A DNA stretch of 45,203 nucleotides, taken from positions 1-45,203 of the forward strand of contig JBNGIS010007144.1 of assembly GCA_049999725.1 (NCBI GenBank), in the 5' to 3' direction. Below the pieces are notes generated by a model, which worked only from the letters and a program-made list of their open reading frames with translations, did not search any database and had not been told where the DNA came from. This DNA is from Haplomitrium mnioides. Lineage: Eukaryota; Marchantiophyta; Haplomitriopsida; Calobryales. This document shows, in pieces, positions 10,530-18,740 of this stretch; position 1 is the first letter of the stretch; each line of letters starts with the position of its first letter. The translations under genes and the position numbers were made by a program.

Positions 10530-11458
10530 ATCTGTCTAAATGCTGTAAGGGTTGAGCCTTGTCCCCTCTTCCTCAATTGCAACCTTTGTCTGTGCCTCTT
10601 AGGTTCCTCCCTGTTGATTACGGACCTCTTTGAGAGTTTGTTCTGCCGTCTACTCTTCTTCCATAGCTTCCAAGGCCTCCAATTGTCTCCTCACATGGTC
10701 TTGCTGCTTTTGGTAGAACCATTTCGGATTATCCCTTTGATAATCCGAATCGTTGCAAGATGAGGTTGTTTGAGCCGCAGCTTTTGTGGATCTTTGCTCA
10801 GACTTCTTCTGGCTCCTTTTCTTTGTCTTTGCCCCGGCTTTGGTGACTACTCAGAAACAATCTTTGGGAGTGGGAGTCTCCCATCTTGGCAATTCTGCTT
10901 CCTCCTCTGTCTCTAATGATATCAAATTGACAGTTGTGGTGGGAGGAGGATTTGCGCTTGGTCTAGGAGGAGTGTCGAGCCTTCGGTTAGGACAATTCAT
11001 CGCCACATGCCCCTCCTTCTTATATTGGAAGCACAAGGGAGGTGGTTGACCATAACCACTCTTCAGTGGTTCCGGACAACTGGATGAAATATGGTCGGGC
11101 TGGCCACAATTCCAACATACCATGATTGTTGTCCGGGGTGGCCGATTGGCAGTCCATGGATTCATCGGCCCTCCTTTTCCCTCCTGCGAGTCTACTGAAC
11201 ATTGTCCGGAGTCCCCCACTGATTTGATACACAATCTTAGGGGCTTCCTCCATGACATACTCCACCTCTTCTCTCAAGTACTCTAGTGCTTCCTCCCTCA
11301 CATAATGCACAGTATTAGTGTCATCCGGACATTCCTAGGAGTAATGTATGTATTGCTTGCATAAGACACACCAGACTCCAACTCTCTTGGTTGGCAGAGG
11401 CCTGCCCTTTGGCTTGATTCTTGCCAAAAGTATGTTCATTGCCTCCATCTTGGCGCTT
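10530..11458 (-). pseudogene. E2 gag C-terminal part with zinc knuckles
   Basis: Three nucleocapsid zinc-knuckle-like motifs follow each other. At about 11385-11335, CVLCKQYIH with a later Cys is broken by a stop. At about 11124-11080, CWNCGQPDHISSSC is a perfect CX2CX4HX4C. At about 11030-10989, CFQYKKEGHVAMNC has its second Cys as Tyr. The family uses these to bind genomic RNA. The stretch 10850-10530 is charged, Gln/Lys/Glu-rich linker toward the protease with stops. Three knuckles are more than the one or two usual in plant gypsy gag. Confidence 0.85.
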
Positions 11459-12032
11459 AGCTCTTCTATTCGATCCCTCCCCCTAGCTTCTTGCTCGCCT
11501 CGGGTTCGGGTTCAGCTTTCTTGTATCGTCCTTTGTTGGCGCCCTTGTGATGACTACTCTCCTTGGTCTGCTTCTTCTTCTTCAGGTCCTTCTTCTTTTT
11601 CTTCCTTCTGGATGTTCTGTCCTCCTCTAAGCTGATGCTGTTGGCCTCATTCTTGCTTTCCGAGGAGGAATCAGAACTCTGATCCGTTTCTTCATCACTA
11701 TCTGAGGTGTCCGAAGAGTCATCAGAGTCATACTTGGACCTTGCCTTCCTCCGAGAACTGGTGATAGCATCCTTCACATGGGATTGTGCTGCATTGATGG
11801 CTTCTTCCAGAGTTTGTGGATCCGTCTGGTGCACCTAGATCCCAATTCCTATGGAGAGCACTGCCAAGAACCATGCTGTGAGCATCCCGTCAGTGGCGGG
11901 CGGATTGAGCTTCCTTGCCACCTTCTTGAATCGTTGGAGGAACTTCTTCACAGACTCCTTCTTCTTCATCCTGAGCTGACCCATCTTGATCAATGCTTCT
12001 ATTTCTTCCCCAATCTCACGGAACTGTGCTAT
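11459..12032 (-). pseudogene. E2 gag, middle part
   Basis: Begins at the E3 insertion point and reads IAQFREIGEEIEALIKMGQL, the retrotransposon gag fold, followed by FLQRFKKVARKL. About 70 residues on there is a compositionally extreme tract (about 11730-11560): Ser/Asp/Glu-rich (SDDSSDTSDSDEETDQSSD), then a Lys-rich block (RRKKKKKDLKKKKQTK). Acidic-then-basic stretches can mimic nuclear-localisation or histone-binding tails; here the role is unknown. A stop near 11835 separates the two open pieces. Confidence 0.75.
12028..12032. repeat. Target-site duplication of E3, left copy
   Basis: GCTAT precedes the E3 5' LTR; identical bases follow its 3' LTR at 18285-18289. The duplicated bases lie within the E2 gag codons for Phe-Ile-Ala. 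Confidence 0.93.
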
Positions 12033-12144
12033 TATAACAGTCACTAACTTTAGTAAGCAACAACTAAAAAAATAGCAACAACTATATCTAGAAAGCTATT
12101 ACTAAGTTAGAGTATCAAAAAGCGAGTGCTATTATAGAGAAAGT

Positions 12145-12375
12145 GACATGTGGCAAGAGGAGAGGAAGTCAACAAATTAAAGTGAGTGCTATTGACACGT
12201 GGCAAGAGGAGAGAAAGTCAACGAATTAAAGTGAAAGAAATGGCACTTTAGAAGAGGATAAAGACATGTGGCAAGCAAAGGATTAAAGCAAATAGAAGGT
12301 TCTAAGATAAGGACACATGGCAAAAGAAGAACTAAAGAGAAATGGAAGGTTCTAAAGATAAAGACACGTTGCAAA
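12145..12375 (+). promoter_or_regulatory. Five G-box/ABRE-like repeats in E3 U3
   Basis: GACAYRTGGCAA-like boxes start at 12145, 12194, 12263, 12312 and 12363. The second is a perfect GACACGTGGCAAG, an ABA-response/G-box type core. Spacing is 49, 69, 49 and 51 bp. The others differ by one or two bases in the core. All sit upstream of the TATA box, and the set recurs in the 3' LTR. Regulation by bZIP or bHLH factors is inference. Confidence 0.6.
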
Positions 12376-12500
12376 AGGAGAATAAAAGTAAAGGGTGGTC
12401 CAATCAATGAGAGAGGAAAAAAGGTGGTCCAATTAGAAAAAGATATAAAAGGAACCAATAGGGTTTCACCACTTATGTAAGCAAAGTGCTTTTCACTTAG

Positions 12501-12509
12501 TATATAAAG
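12501..12509 (+). promoter_or_regulatory. TATA box in E3 5' LTR
   Basis: TATATAAAG, identical at 18153-18161 in the 3' LTR. Transcription would start some 25-35 bp downstream, near the GAGAGGG stretch. Confidence 0.7.
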
Positions 12510-12633
12510 AAGGGAGAGGGCCTTGTTGGGGATCTCTTACCTTGTGGGTTCTTGAAGTTCTTTATGCGCTACTCTTGTATGTGTTGTGTTTGTGCTAATT
12601 TTTGGTGTATAATGTATGTGTGTAATGTTACAA

Positions 12634-12645
12634 TGGTATCAGAGC
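12634..12645 (+). other. E3 primer-binding site (tRNA-iMet)
   Basis: TGGTATCAGAGC begins two bases after the LTR end. It is the complement of the 3' end of plant initiator methionine tRNA, the usual primer of chromoviruses. Confidence 0.95.
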
Positions 12646-13292
12646 TTGGTCTTCTATAAAGACATGTGGACTACTGCTCTTTGGAGAAGCACTAAAGACC
12701 TCTTGGAGTAGTGGAATTTCCACTTTGCATGAACTCCAAGAGAGTCGAGCTTTCTAGTTTTCATGAATAAAAGATAGCGGATATCCCATCCTTTATAAAT
12801 GAAGATAAGAAGATTAACTTGATACTATGATAGCTAATGGATAGAGGAGCATTTGTACCTTCCAGAATTCCTCTATTGAATCCCTTTAATATTCATGTGT
12901 TTAACATTGACAAACATTTCTTTCGTCAATTTTTAGTATATAATTTTGGAGATGATTTTATGGTTTTTGTAATGGAATCAAGAGAGCCTGTTATCTTACT
13001 TGTAGTAAACTATGGTGTTACGTGGGAGTGTTTTATTTATGTTTTATGGTAGATAGAAAATAGATTTGAACCAAGCTCCTCTAGACAAGTTCAACTCCAA
13101 GTGCCATATTTCTATTTGAGTAACGCTCAAACAAACGCAACGAGATTTCCTTATTTGTAAGTTTGGAGAGAGGTTTTGTGAGTCAGTGCTAGCCTCAACT
13201 AAACCTTTTATTTTACCTATTCTACATAATTGGAATGTGTATATATTTGTTTTTGTATAAGTCGCTCGTAGCTAAGTTGTGACAGAAAAACC
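12646..13292 (+). other. E3 untranslated leader
   Basis: About 650 bases between the primer site and the gag start. A 71-codon open frame at 12837-13052 has no recognisable domain and is treated as chance. Nothing else is seen. Confidence 0.6.
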
Positions 13293-14250
13293 ATGGAGGC
13301 AAACTCTAGCAATCAAGAAGAAGGAGCTTGGATGATGGCCAAGTTGGAGAAGCTTCAAGCAGCTCTTATAGCAAGTCAACAACAAACAAACATGCTGATG
13401 GGAGAAATGGTGAAAATGCCACTACAACAAGAGAATGGAGAAGGAAGTCGGGAAACCTTACTACAAAAGATGAGCAAATCATGTAAAGGGGAGCCTTATG
13501 GAGGAAGTTGTATGGTTGGTGCTATAGAAGGGTGGGTTTATCGAATAGAGGTTCACATGTCATACTATCCGCATGCTTTGGATTTGGAGAAAGGATTATT
13601 TGCAAGGTCATTTTTAACTGAGCATGCATGCATTTGGCTACAAGGATGGGAGCGGCAGAAAAATGCATAAGGAGAACAACTGTTGTGGAGCGCTCTAAAA
13701 GAAGGTTTACTACAAAACTTCAAAGCCGTAGACTCTATTCTAACTGCAAGAACCAAGCTTTGGGAGTTAGAGCAACAAGGAAGCGTTGCAAGGTATATTG
13801 AAGAGTTTCATAGTCTACAAGTTCAAATTGAGGATATCAGCCGATGCCCTTGACAAGTTTCTACAAGGATTGAAGAGAAAGATTTGAAGGGAAGTGATGA
13901 TGCGCAACCCAAAAGATGTTAATGAAGTCATATCGTTTGCGTAGAGAATTGAAGGAACGCTAGAGATTGTGCAAACATGAGGGAATTATGGCCCCACACC
14001 TATGGAGTTGGGAAACATAAGAAGAAGAGACCTCAATCGCCCAAATCACCAACAAGGAGGGCCCCATATTGCTACGGATAGGAGGATGGAAGAGAGGCGA
14101 GAAACTAGAACATGCTACAATTGTGTCCAAATAGGACACATTGCACCAAATTGCAGAGCGATACGACGCAATCAAGAGCGAGTGTTTCGATGACCTCTTC
14201 ACAATATTAACAATGAAGGAGATCAAGAATGTCAGAGAAATGATGGGCAC
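13293..14250 (+). pseudogene. E3 gag
   Basis: The ATG at 13293 opens a frame with a coiled-coil-like N-terminus (KLEKLQAALIASQQQ). It leads into the gag capsid-like fold: WVYRIEVHMSYY, FARSFLTEHACIWLQGW, then, after a stop at about 13668, LQNFKAVDSILTARTKLWEL and ARYIEEFHSLQ. A nucleocapsid knuckle CYNCVQIGHIAPNC (CX2CX4HX4C) lies at 14113-14154. At least three stops or frameshifts separate these parts. The start was chosen because it is the first ATG of the frame that contains the fold. Confidence 0.85.
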
Positions 14251-14373
14251 CAGTAAAAAGACCTTGTGATTTTGCTGGGATGAAGAAGAAAGGCAAGAGG
14301 AAAAGTTGACAAAGTTGAATATGTCAGGTAGAAAAACAAAAAAAATAGAGGATTAATTGTAGTTGATAGGTGA

Positions 14374-14820
14374 ATGGAAGGATTTCCAATAAAGGTTTTG
14401 GTGGATTTTGGAGCAGAAGAAAATTATTTATCACAGGCAATGGCACTAAAGTTGAAGTTACCTCTTGAGGAAGAAGAGCACGAGGTAGTTGAAATGGCAA
14501 ACGGACAAAGCGAGCCAATTGGAAGATTGTCTCAACATATATCTTTACATATAGGCAACTATCAAGAAGAGCTTGAATGGAAGATCACAATCTTAGCAAG
14601 ATATGATGCCATTTTGGGAATGAAGTGGTTGAGAAGATATAACCCGCAAGTGGACTGGGGAAAGAAGAGTCTCATAACACCTCAATGGAAGATTTGGGGA
14701 GATCGTGTACGACCTTATTCAAGGAAACTACCTCTATATGTGATTAGAGAAAAATCAATAAAAAGACAAGATGTGGTATTTTTGGGACTCATACGTAAGG
14801 TTGAAGGTGATAAGGACGAC
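14374..14820 (+). pseudogene. E3 aspartic protease
   Basis: Active-site loop VLVDFGAEENYLS with the catalytic Asp at 14404-14406; the usual Ser/Thr after it is Phe. Later, TILARYDAILGMKWLRRYNP matches the hydrophobic-hydrophobic-Gly-x-x-W-L ending typical of gypsy retropepsins. The segment runs open into the RT lead-in without a stop up to about 15087. Confidence 0.85.
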
Positions 14821-15640
14821 TCCAAGCATAAAGTCACACATGAACTTCAAGGGGTTTTGAAAGAATTTCATGATCTTTTTCCCAACGATTTACCTCCAGG
14901 TTTGCCGCCTAAGCGATCTATTGATCATAAGATTCAGGTTGTTTCCGGAAGTACTCCACCGTGTAAGACACCATATCTTTTCCTCTTCATGAATTGGAAA
15001 AATGCAAAACTCAAATCACTGAACTATTGGAGAAAGGATTTATTCAACCAAACATCTCTCCTTATGGTGCACCAGTGTTATTCATGAAAAAGAAAGACGG
15101 GAGTATGAGGATGTGTATCAACTATCGGGCTCTCAACCAACAAACAATGAAAAATAAATATCCATTACCAAGAATGGACAATTTATTTGATCAACTACGA
15201 GGAGCAAACTACTTCACCAAGTTGGATTTGAGAAGTGGATACAACCAAATCCAAATTACAGAAGGTGACGTGCAGAAGACAACATTTTGAAGTAGATATG
15301 GGCATTTTGAATGTCTCATTATGCCATTTGGATTAACTAATGCTCCTGCAACTTTTATGGGTCTAATGAGGGATATTTTTTGATCTTTTCTAGATAAGTT
15401 TGTTATTGTTTTCTTGGATGACATTCTTATTTACAGCAATGAGCATCAACAACACCTTCGAACAGTATTGAAGGTACTTTGGGACCACAAACTATATGTT
15501 AAGATGTCAAAATGTGAAATTGACAAAAGAGAGGTTGATTACTTGGGTCACCGGGTGAGTGCACCAGGAATTCAGGTCATGGATGAGAAAGTGGAGGCCA
15601 TTCAAAAATGGGAAGCTCCTAGTGATCAAACACAACTATG
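14821..15640 (+). pseudogene. E3 reverse transcriptase
   Basis: Lead-in LKEFHDLFPNDLPPGLPP, then a frameshift near 14990. RT motifs follow: [55 protein letters not shown] and FLDDILIYS. The catalytic FLDD lies at 15411-15422. Single-base stops occur at 15288 (Arg codon to TGA) and near 15380. Catalytic residues survive and the gene is killed by point mutations. Confidence 0.9.
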
Positions 15641-16214
15641 AGGATTTTTGGGGCTAATTGGGTTTTATCTTCGATTTGTGAAAGGAATTGCACAAATAGG
15701 AGAACTTTTGACCAATTTGCTCAAGAAAAATCATGCATGGACGTAGGGAGCCGCAAAAGAATTGGCATTCCAAGCATTGAAGAAATCACTTCTTCATGCT
15801 CCTATTCTCAAATGGTATGACTCTAAACGACCAATAAAACTGTCAGTTGATGCATCGGGAAAAGCTATAGGTGGGGTTTTGCAACAAGAATGGGAGGATA
15901 GTTGGCATCCTATTGCTTTCTTCTCCAGAAAGTTAAGTGACATAAAACAAAATTATCATACCACGGAGCGGGAGGAGCTAGCAATCGTGCTATCTACCAA
16001 GCATTGGAAGCATTATCTCGGAGACAAGGAGTTTATTGTGGAAACTGATCATAAACCTCTACTCTATCTCAAAACGCAAAAAGAGCTTTCCAAAAGGCAG
16101 ATTCGATGGGCGGAGTGGCGACAACGCTTTCACATAAAGATAGTGTATGTGGAAGGAAAACAACAAATTGCATATGCTTTGACCCGCATGCCTCAACTCA
16201 ACATCTTGTCATAA
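15641..16214 (+). pseudogene. E3 RNase H
   Basis: After a stop at 15639-15641 in the GFLGLIGFY connection comes a long open part. It contains KLSVDASGKAIGGVL (first Asp), FFSRKLSDIKQNYHTTEREEL (conserved Glu) and FIVETDHKPLLYL (TDH). It ends near 16210 with ALTRMPQLN in place of the usual ADALSR. The catalytic acidic residues are all visible. Confidence 0.9.
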
Positions 16215-16244
16215 GTTGCCATACATCCTACATGGTGGTAAAAA

Positions 16245-17141
16245 ATGTTGGACGCAGTCAAGGAAGATGAAGAGATAATTACTACACAACAAAAGAAGTT
16301 GGTAAAAATGATACAAGGTTTGATTTTCTTCCAAAATAAGGTATGGGTCCCTAATAATATTATGCTTTGCTCTGAAGTTTTGCATGAAGCACATTATTCT
16401 GCTATTGGTGGACATGTTGGAATCGAGAAGACATTGGACAATCTTCAACATGTTTATTACTGGTCTAAGATGCACTAAGATGTGGAGGCATATGTTCAGA
16501 GTTGTTTGGCTTGTCAACAAAACAAATCTACCAATCTTAAACGTGGAGGCTTATTACAACCACTTCCCATCCCCAATCGATGATGGGAACATGTGAGTAT
16601 GGACATTGTCTGCGAGTTACCACGTACTTCTACAGGTTATGATGCTATTGTTGTTTTTGTGGACAAACTCAGTAAAATAATCCATATTCGTCCAACGACC
16701 AAGTCAATGACATCCCTTAAGTTAGCTCGCATTTATTTGGAAGCAGTGTACTCTCATCATGGTATTTCTAAAGTCATTATTTCTGATCGCGGGACTCAAT
16801 TCACTAGCATGTTTTGGCACACAATATTTGGTCTATTAAAAACCAAATTGGCTATGTCTACTGCCTACCACCCTGAATCGGATAGTCAAACTGAACAGGC
16901 CAATCAAAAAATTGAAGATATGCTGCAAGCATTTACCTTGGAAGAACAAACAGAATGGGATTGGCTACTACCCCTTATAGAGTTTTCTTACAATAACTTT
17001 ATCAATAGTTCTACAAGAGCCACACCTTTCTTCTTGATGTACGGTGAGCATCCAACCACAATATCTAGTCTTTATTCGACATCACCGTCCACCTCCAAGA
17101 GTCCAATAGTTGATGATTTTCTTCATCGTCTACACCATTGA
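16245..17141 (+). pseudogene. E3 integrase
   Basis: H2C2 domain: HEAHYSAIGGHVG, then CLACQ with the CxxC pair at 16503-16514. A stop at the end of YWSKMH separates these. The core has SMDIVCELP (first Asp), VVFVDKLSK, then ISDRGTQFT (second Asp) and YHPESDSQTEQANQ (catalytic Glu), so the triad is complete. WDWLLPLIEFSYNNF follows. Stops near 16476 and 16582 split it into open pieces. Confidence 0.9.
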
Positions 17142-17671
17142 ATTCAACGGGCCAAGGAAAACCTTGCAATGGCTTGTAATCGGCAAAAAAATATGCGAAT
17201 GCTCATCGTTGGGAGGTGACTTTGGCTATAGGTGACCAAGTCTGGCTCTCCACTTCCAATCTTCTTTTGCTTCATTTTGGCAAGCTTAGCGCTCGCTTTA
17301 TTGGCCTTTTTTCTATCTCTACTCGTATTGGTGAAGTGGCCTATCAACTGGTTTTACCTTCTCACATGCAGATTCATCCAGTCTTTCATGTCTCTTTATT
17401 ACGAGCTTTTGTTCCTCGTTCTTCCTCTTTTACAAGTACCCAAGAACCCTCTCCACCACCTGAACTTATTGATAGTCATGAAGAGTTTGAGGTGGAAGAA
17501 CTCTTGAAGAAAATTACACGGCATCGTGGTCATCGTGAGATTGTCGAATATTTGGCGGGGATCCCACTTTATGAAGCTACTTGGGAGCCCTTGGAGAATT
17601 TGGCTAACGCATCCGCGCTTGTTCAATCTTTTGAGACCTCTCTTCCTTGCAACGCGGACGTTGCCTCTTAA
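17142..17671 (+). pseudogene. E3 integrase tail and chromodomain
   Basis: A GPY/F module is readable: GDQVWLSTSNLLL, KLSARFIGLFSI, HPVFHVSLL. From about 17480 a chromodomain follows (EEFEVEELLKKI, then LYEATWEPLENL), with the Trp-Glu of the methyl-lysine reader fold. Tyr/Trp of the KWKGY strand is degraded (EYLAGI). The frame ends at 17671, just before the polypurine tract, which is the natural end of pol in this group. Confidence 0.88.
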
Positions 17672-17684
17672 AAGGAAGGAGGAT
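17670..17684 (+). other. E3 polypurine tract
   Basis: AAAAGGAAGGAGGAT directly before the 3' LTR; almost pure purine, as needed for plus-strand priming. Confidence 0.92.
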
Positions 17685-18284
17685 TGTAACGGTCACTAAC
17701 TTTAGCAAGCAACAACTAAAAAGATAGCAACAACTATATCTAGAAAGCCATTACTAAGTTAGAGTATTAAAAAACGAGTGCTATTATAGAGAAAGTGACA
17801 TGTGGCAAGAGGAGAGGAAGTCAACAAATTAAAGTGAGTGCTATTGACACGTGGCAAGAGGAAAGAAAGTCAACAAATTAAAGTGAAAGAAATGGAACTT
17901 TAGAAGAGGATAAAGACATGTAGCAAGCAAAGGATTAAAGCAAATAGAAGGTTCTAAGATAAGGACACATGGCAAAAGAAGAACTAACGAGAAATGAAAG
18001 GTTCTAAAGATAAGGACACGTTGTAGAAGGAGAATAAAAGTAAAGGGTGGTCCAATCAATGAGAGAGGAAAAAAGGTGGTCCAATTAGAAAAGGATAGAA
18101 AAGGAACCAATGGGGTTTTGCCACCTATGTAAGCAAAGTGCTTTTCACTTAGTATATAAAGAAGGGAGAGGGTCTTGTTGGGGATCTCTTACCTTGTGGG
18201 TTCTTGAAGTTCTTTATGCGCTACTCTTGTATGTGTTCTGTTTGTGCTAATTTTTGGTGTGTAATGTATGTGTGTAGTGTTATA
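17685..18284 (+). repeat. E3 3' LTR (600 bp)
   Basis: Starts TGTAACGG and ends TGTTATA (C to T from TGTTACA). It carries the same TATA box and five CACGTGGC-like boxes as the 5' LTR. Confidence 0.96.
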
Positions 18285-18289
18285 GCTAT
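18285..18289. repeat. Target-site duplication of E3, right copy
   Basis: GCTAT, matching 12028-12032. Confidence 0.93.
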
Positions 18290-18583
18290 GAAAGCCGCCT
18301 TGAATGCATGCCAATCACCTTTGACATTGTGTGGCAAATCTTTGTACTAGGGCTGAGCCTCTCCATTCAACACTGCTGATAGGATTCCAATTTTCACATG
18401 GGCTTCTCCATTTGCTTCTGCAGTGTTTTCCAAGTCATCCAGCCATGCATCTGGGTCATCCTTCAAGCGTCTCTTGAAGGACTTGTATTTGAAACGTCTC
18501 CGAAGTCCAGAAGGTGGTACAGGATTGGCCATCCCTCCACTGGCCACTGTCATTTCCACCCAAAAGTCTCTTCTTTCTGCCAC
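18290..18583 (-). pseudogene. E2 gag N-terminal part
   Basis: Continuation of E2 gag on the far side of E3. From an ATG at 18583 it reads MAERRDFWVEM, LKDDPDAWLDDLE, SAVLNGEAQP, then a stop at about 18345 where relatives have Trp. It continues as DLPHNVKGDWHAFKAAFIA up to the GCTAT site and joins in frame with IAQFREIG at 12032. PDAWLDDLE and W-AFK--F are standard plant gypsy gag phrases. The start could also lie further upstream (an open frame reaches 18659). Confidence 0.8.
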
Positions 18584-18715
18584 TCTTCCTTAACAAGCTC
18601 AACCCCCAGTTGCTCTGTTTTTCAAGAGTGGATTTCTTACAAACTGACTTGAGTCTCAAGTGTACAAAGCGGTATCTCTAGTTCAAGTTGGTCTCAAGTT
18701 TCTCCAAACCTTTGG

Positions 18716-18732
18716 CCCTCCTTCTAGTGCCA
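18716..18732 (-). other. E2 primer-binding site candidate
   Basis: On the minus strand TGGCACTAGAAGGAGGG lies 8 bases downstream of the 5' LTR end. It begins with TGG as a tRNA 3' CCA complement must. I cannot assign the tRNA by eye; it is not initiator Met. Confidence 0.55.
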
Positions 18733-18740
18733 AAAATTCA

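Larger units (their letters stand above)
12033..12632 (+). repeat. E3 5' LTR (600 bp)
   Basis: Same length as the 3' LTR at 17685-18284, with about 27 mismatches counted by eye, 23 of them transitions, and no gap. The start reads TATAAC (G to A from TGTAAC) and the end TGTTACA is intact. It contains a TATA box, two CCAAT-like boxes (in GGTGGTCCAAT at about 12395 and 12425) and five CACGTGGC-like repeats. Confidence 0.96.
12033..18284 (+). mobile_element. E3 chromovirus (Ty3/gypsy), full length
   Basis: A complete 6252-bp plus-strand chromovirus inside the gag of E2. It has two 600-bp LTRs with TGTAAC/GTTACA ends, flanking GCTAT duplications, an initiator-Met-tRNA primer site and a strong polypurine tract. 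Gene order is gag, protease, RT, RNase H, integrase, chromodomain, as in plant chromoviruses. Scattered stops and frameshifts inactivate it. LTR divergence of about 27 in 600 makes it the youngest dated element here. Confidence 0.96.

Noticed and set aside
12189-12458. 89-codon minus-strand frame in the E3 5' LTR, repeated at 17841-18110
   Set aside because: Hydrophobic Phe/Leu-rich translation of the purine-rich U3 promoter region read antisense; duplicated only because the LTR is.
12837-13052. 71-codon frame in the E3 leader
   Set aside because: No similarity to gag and no domain; leader regions of gypsy elements often contain chance frames.
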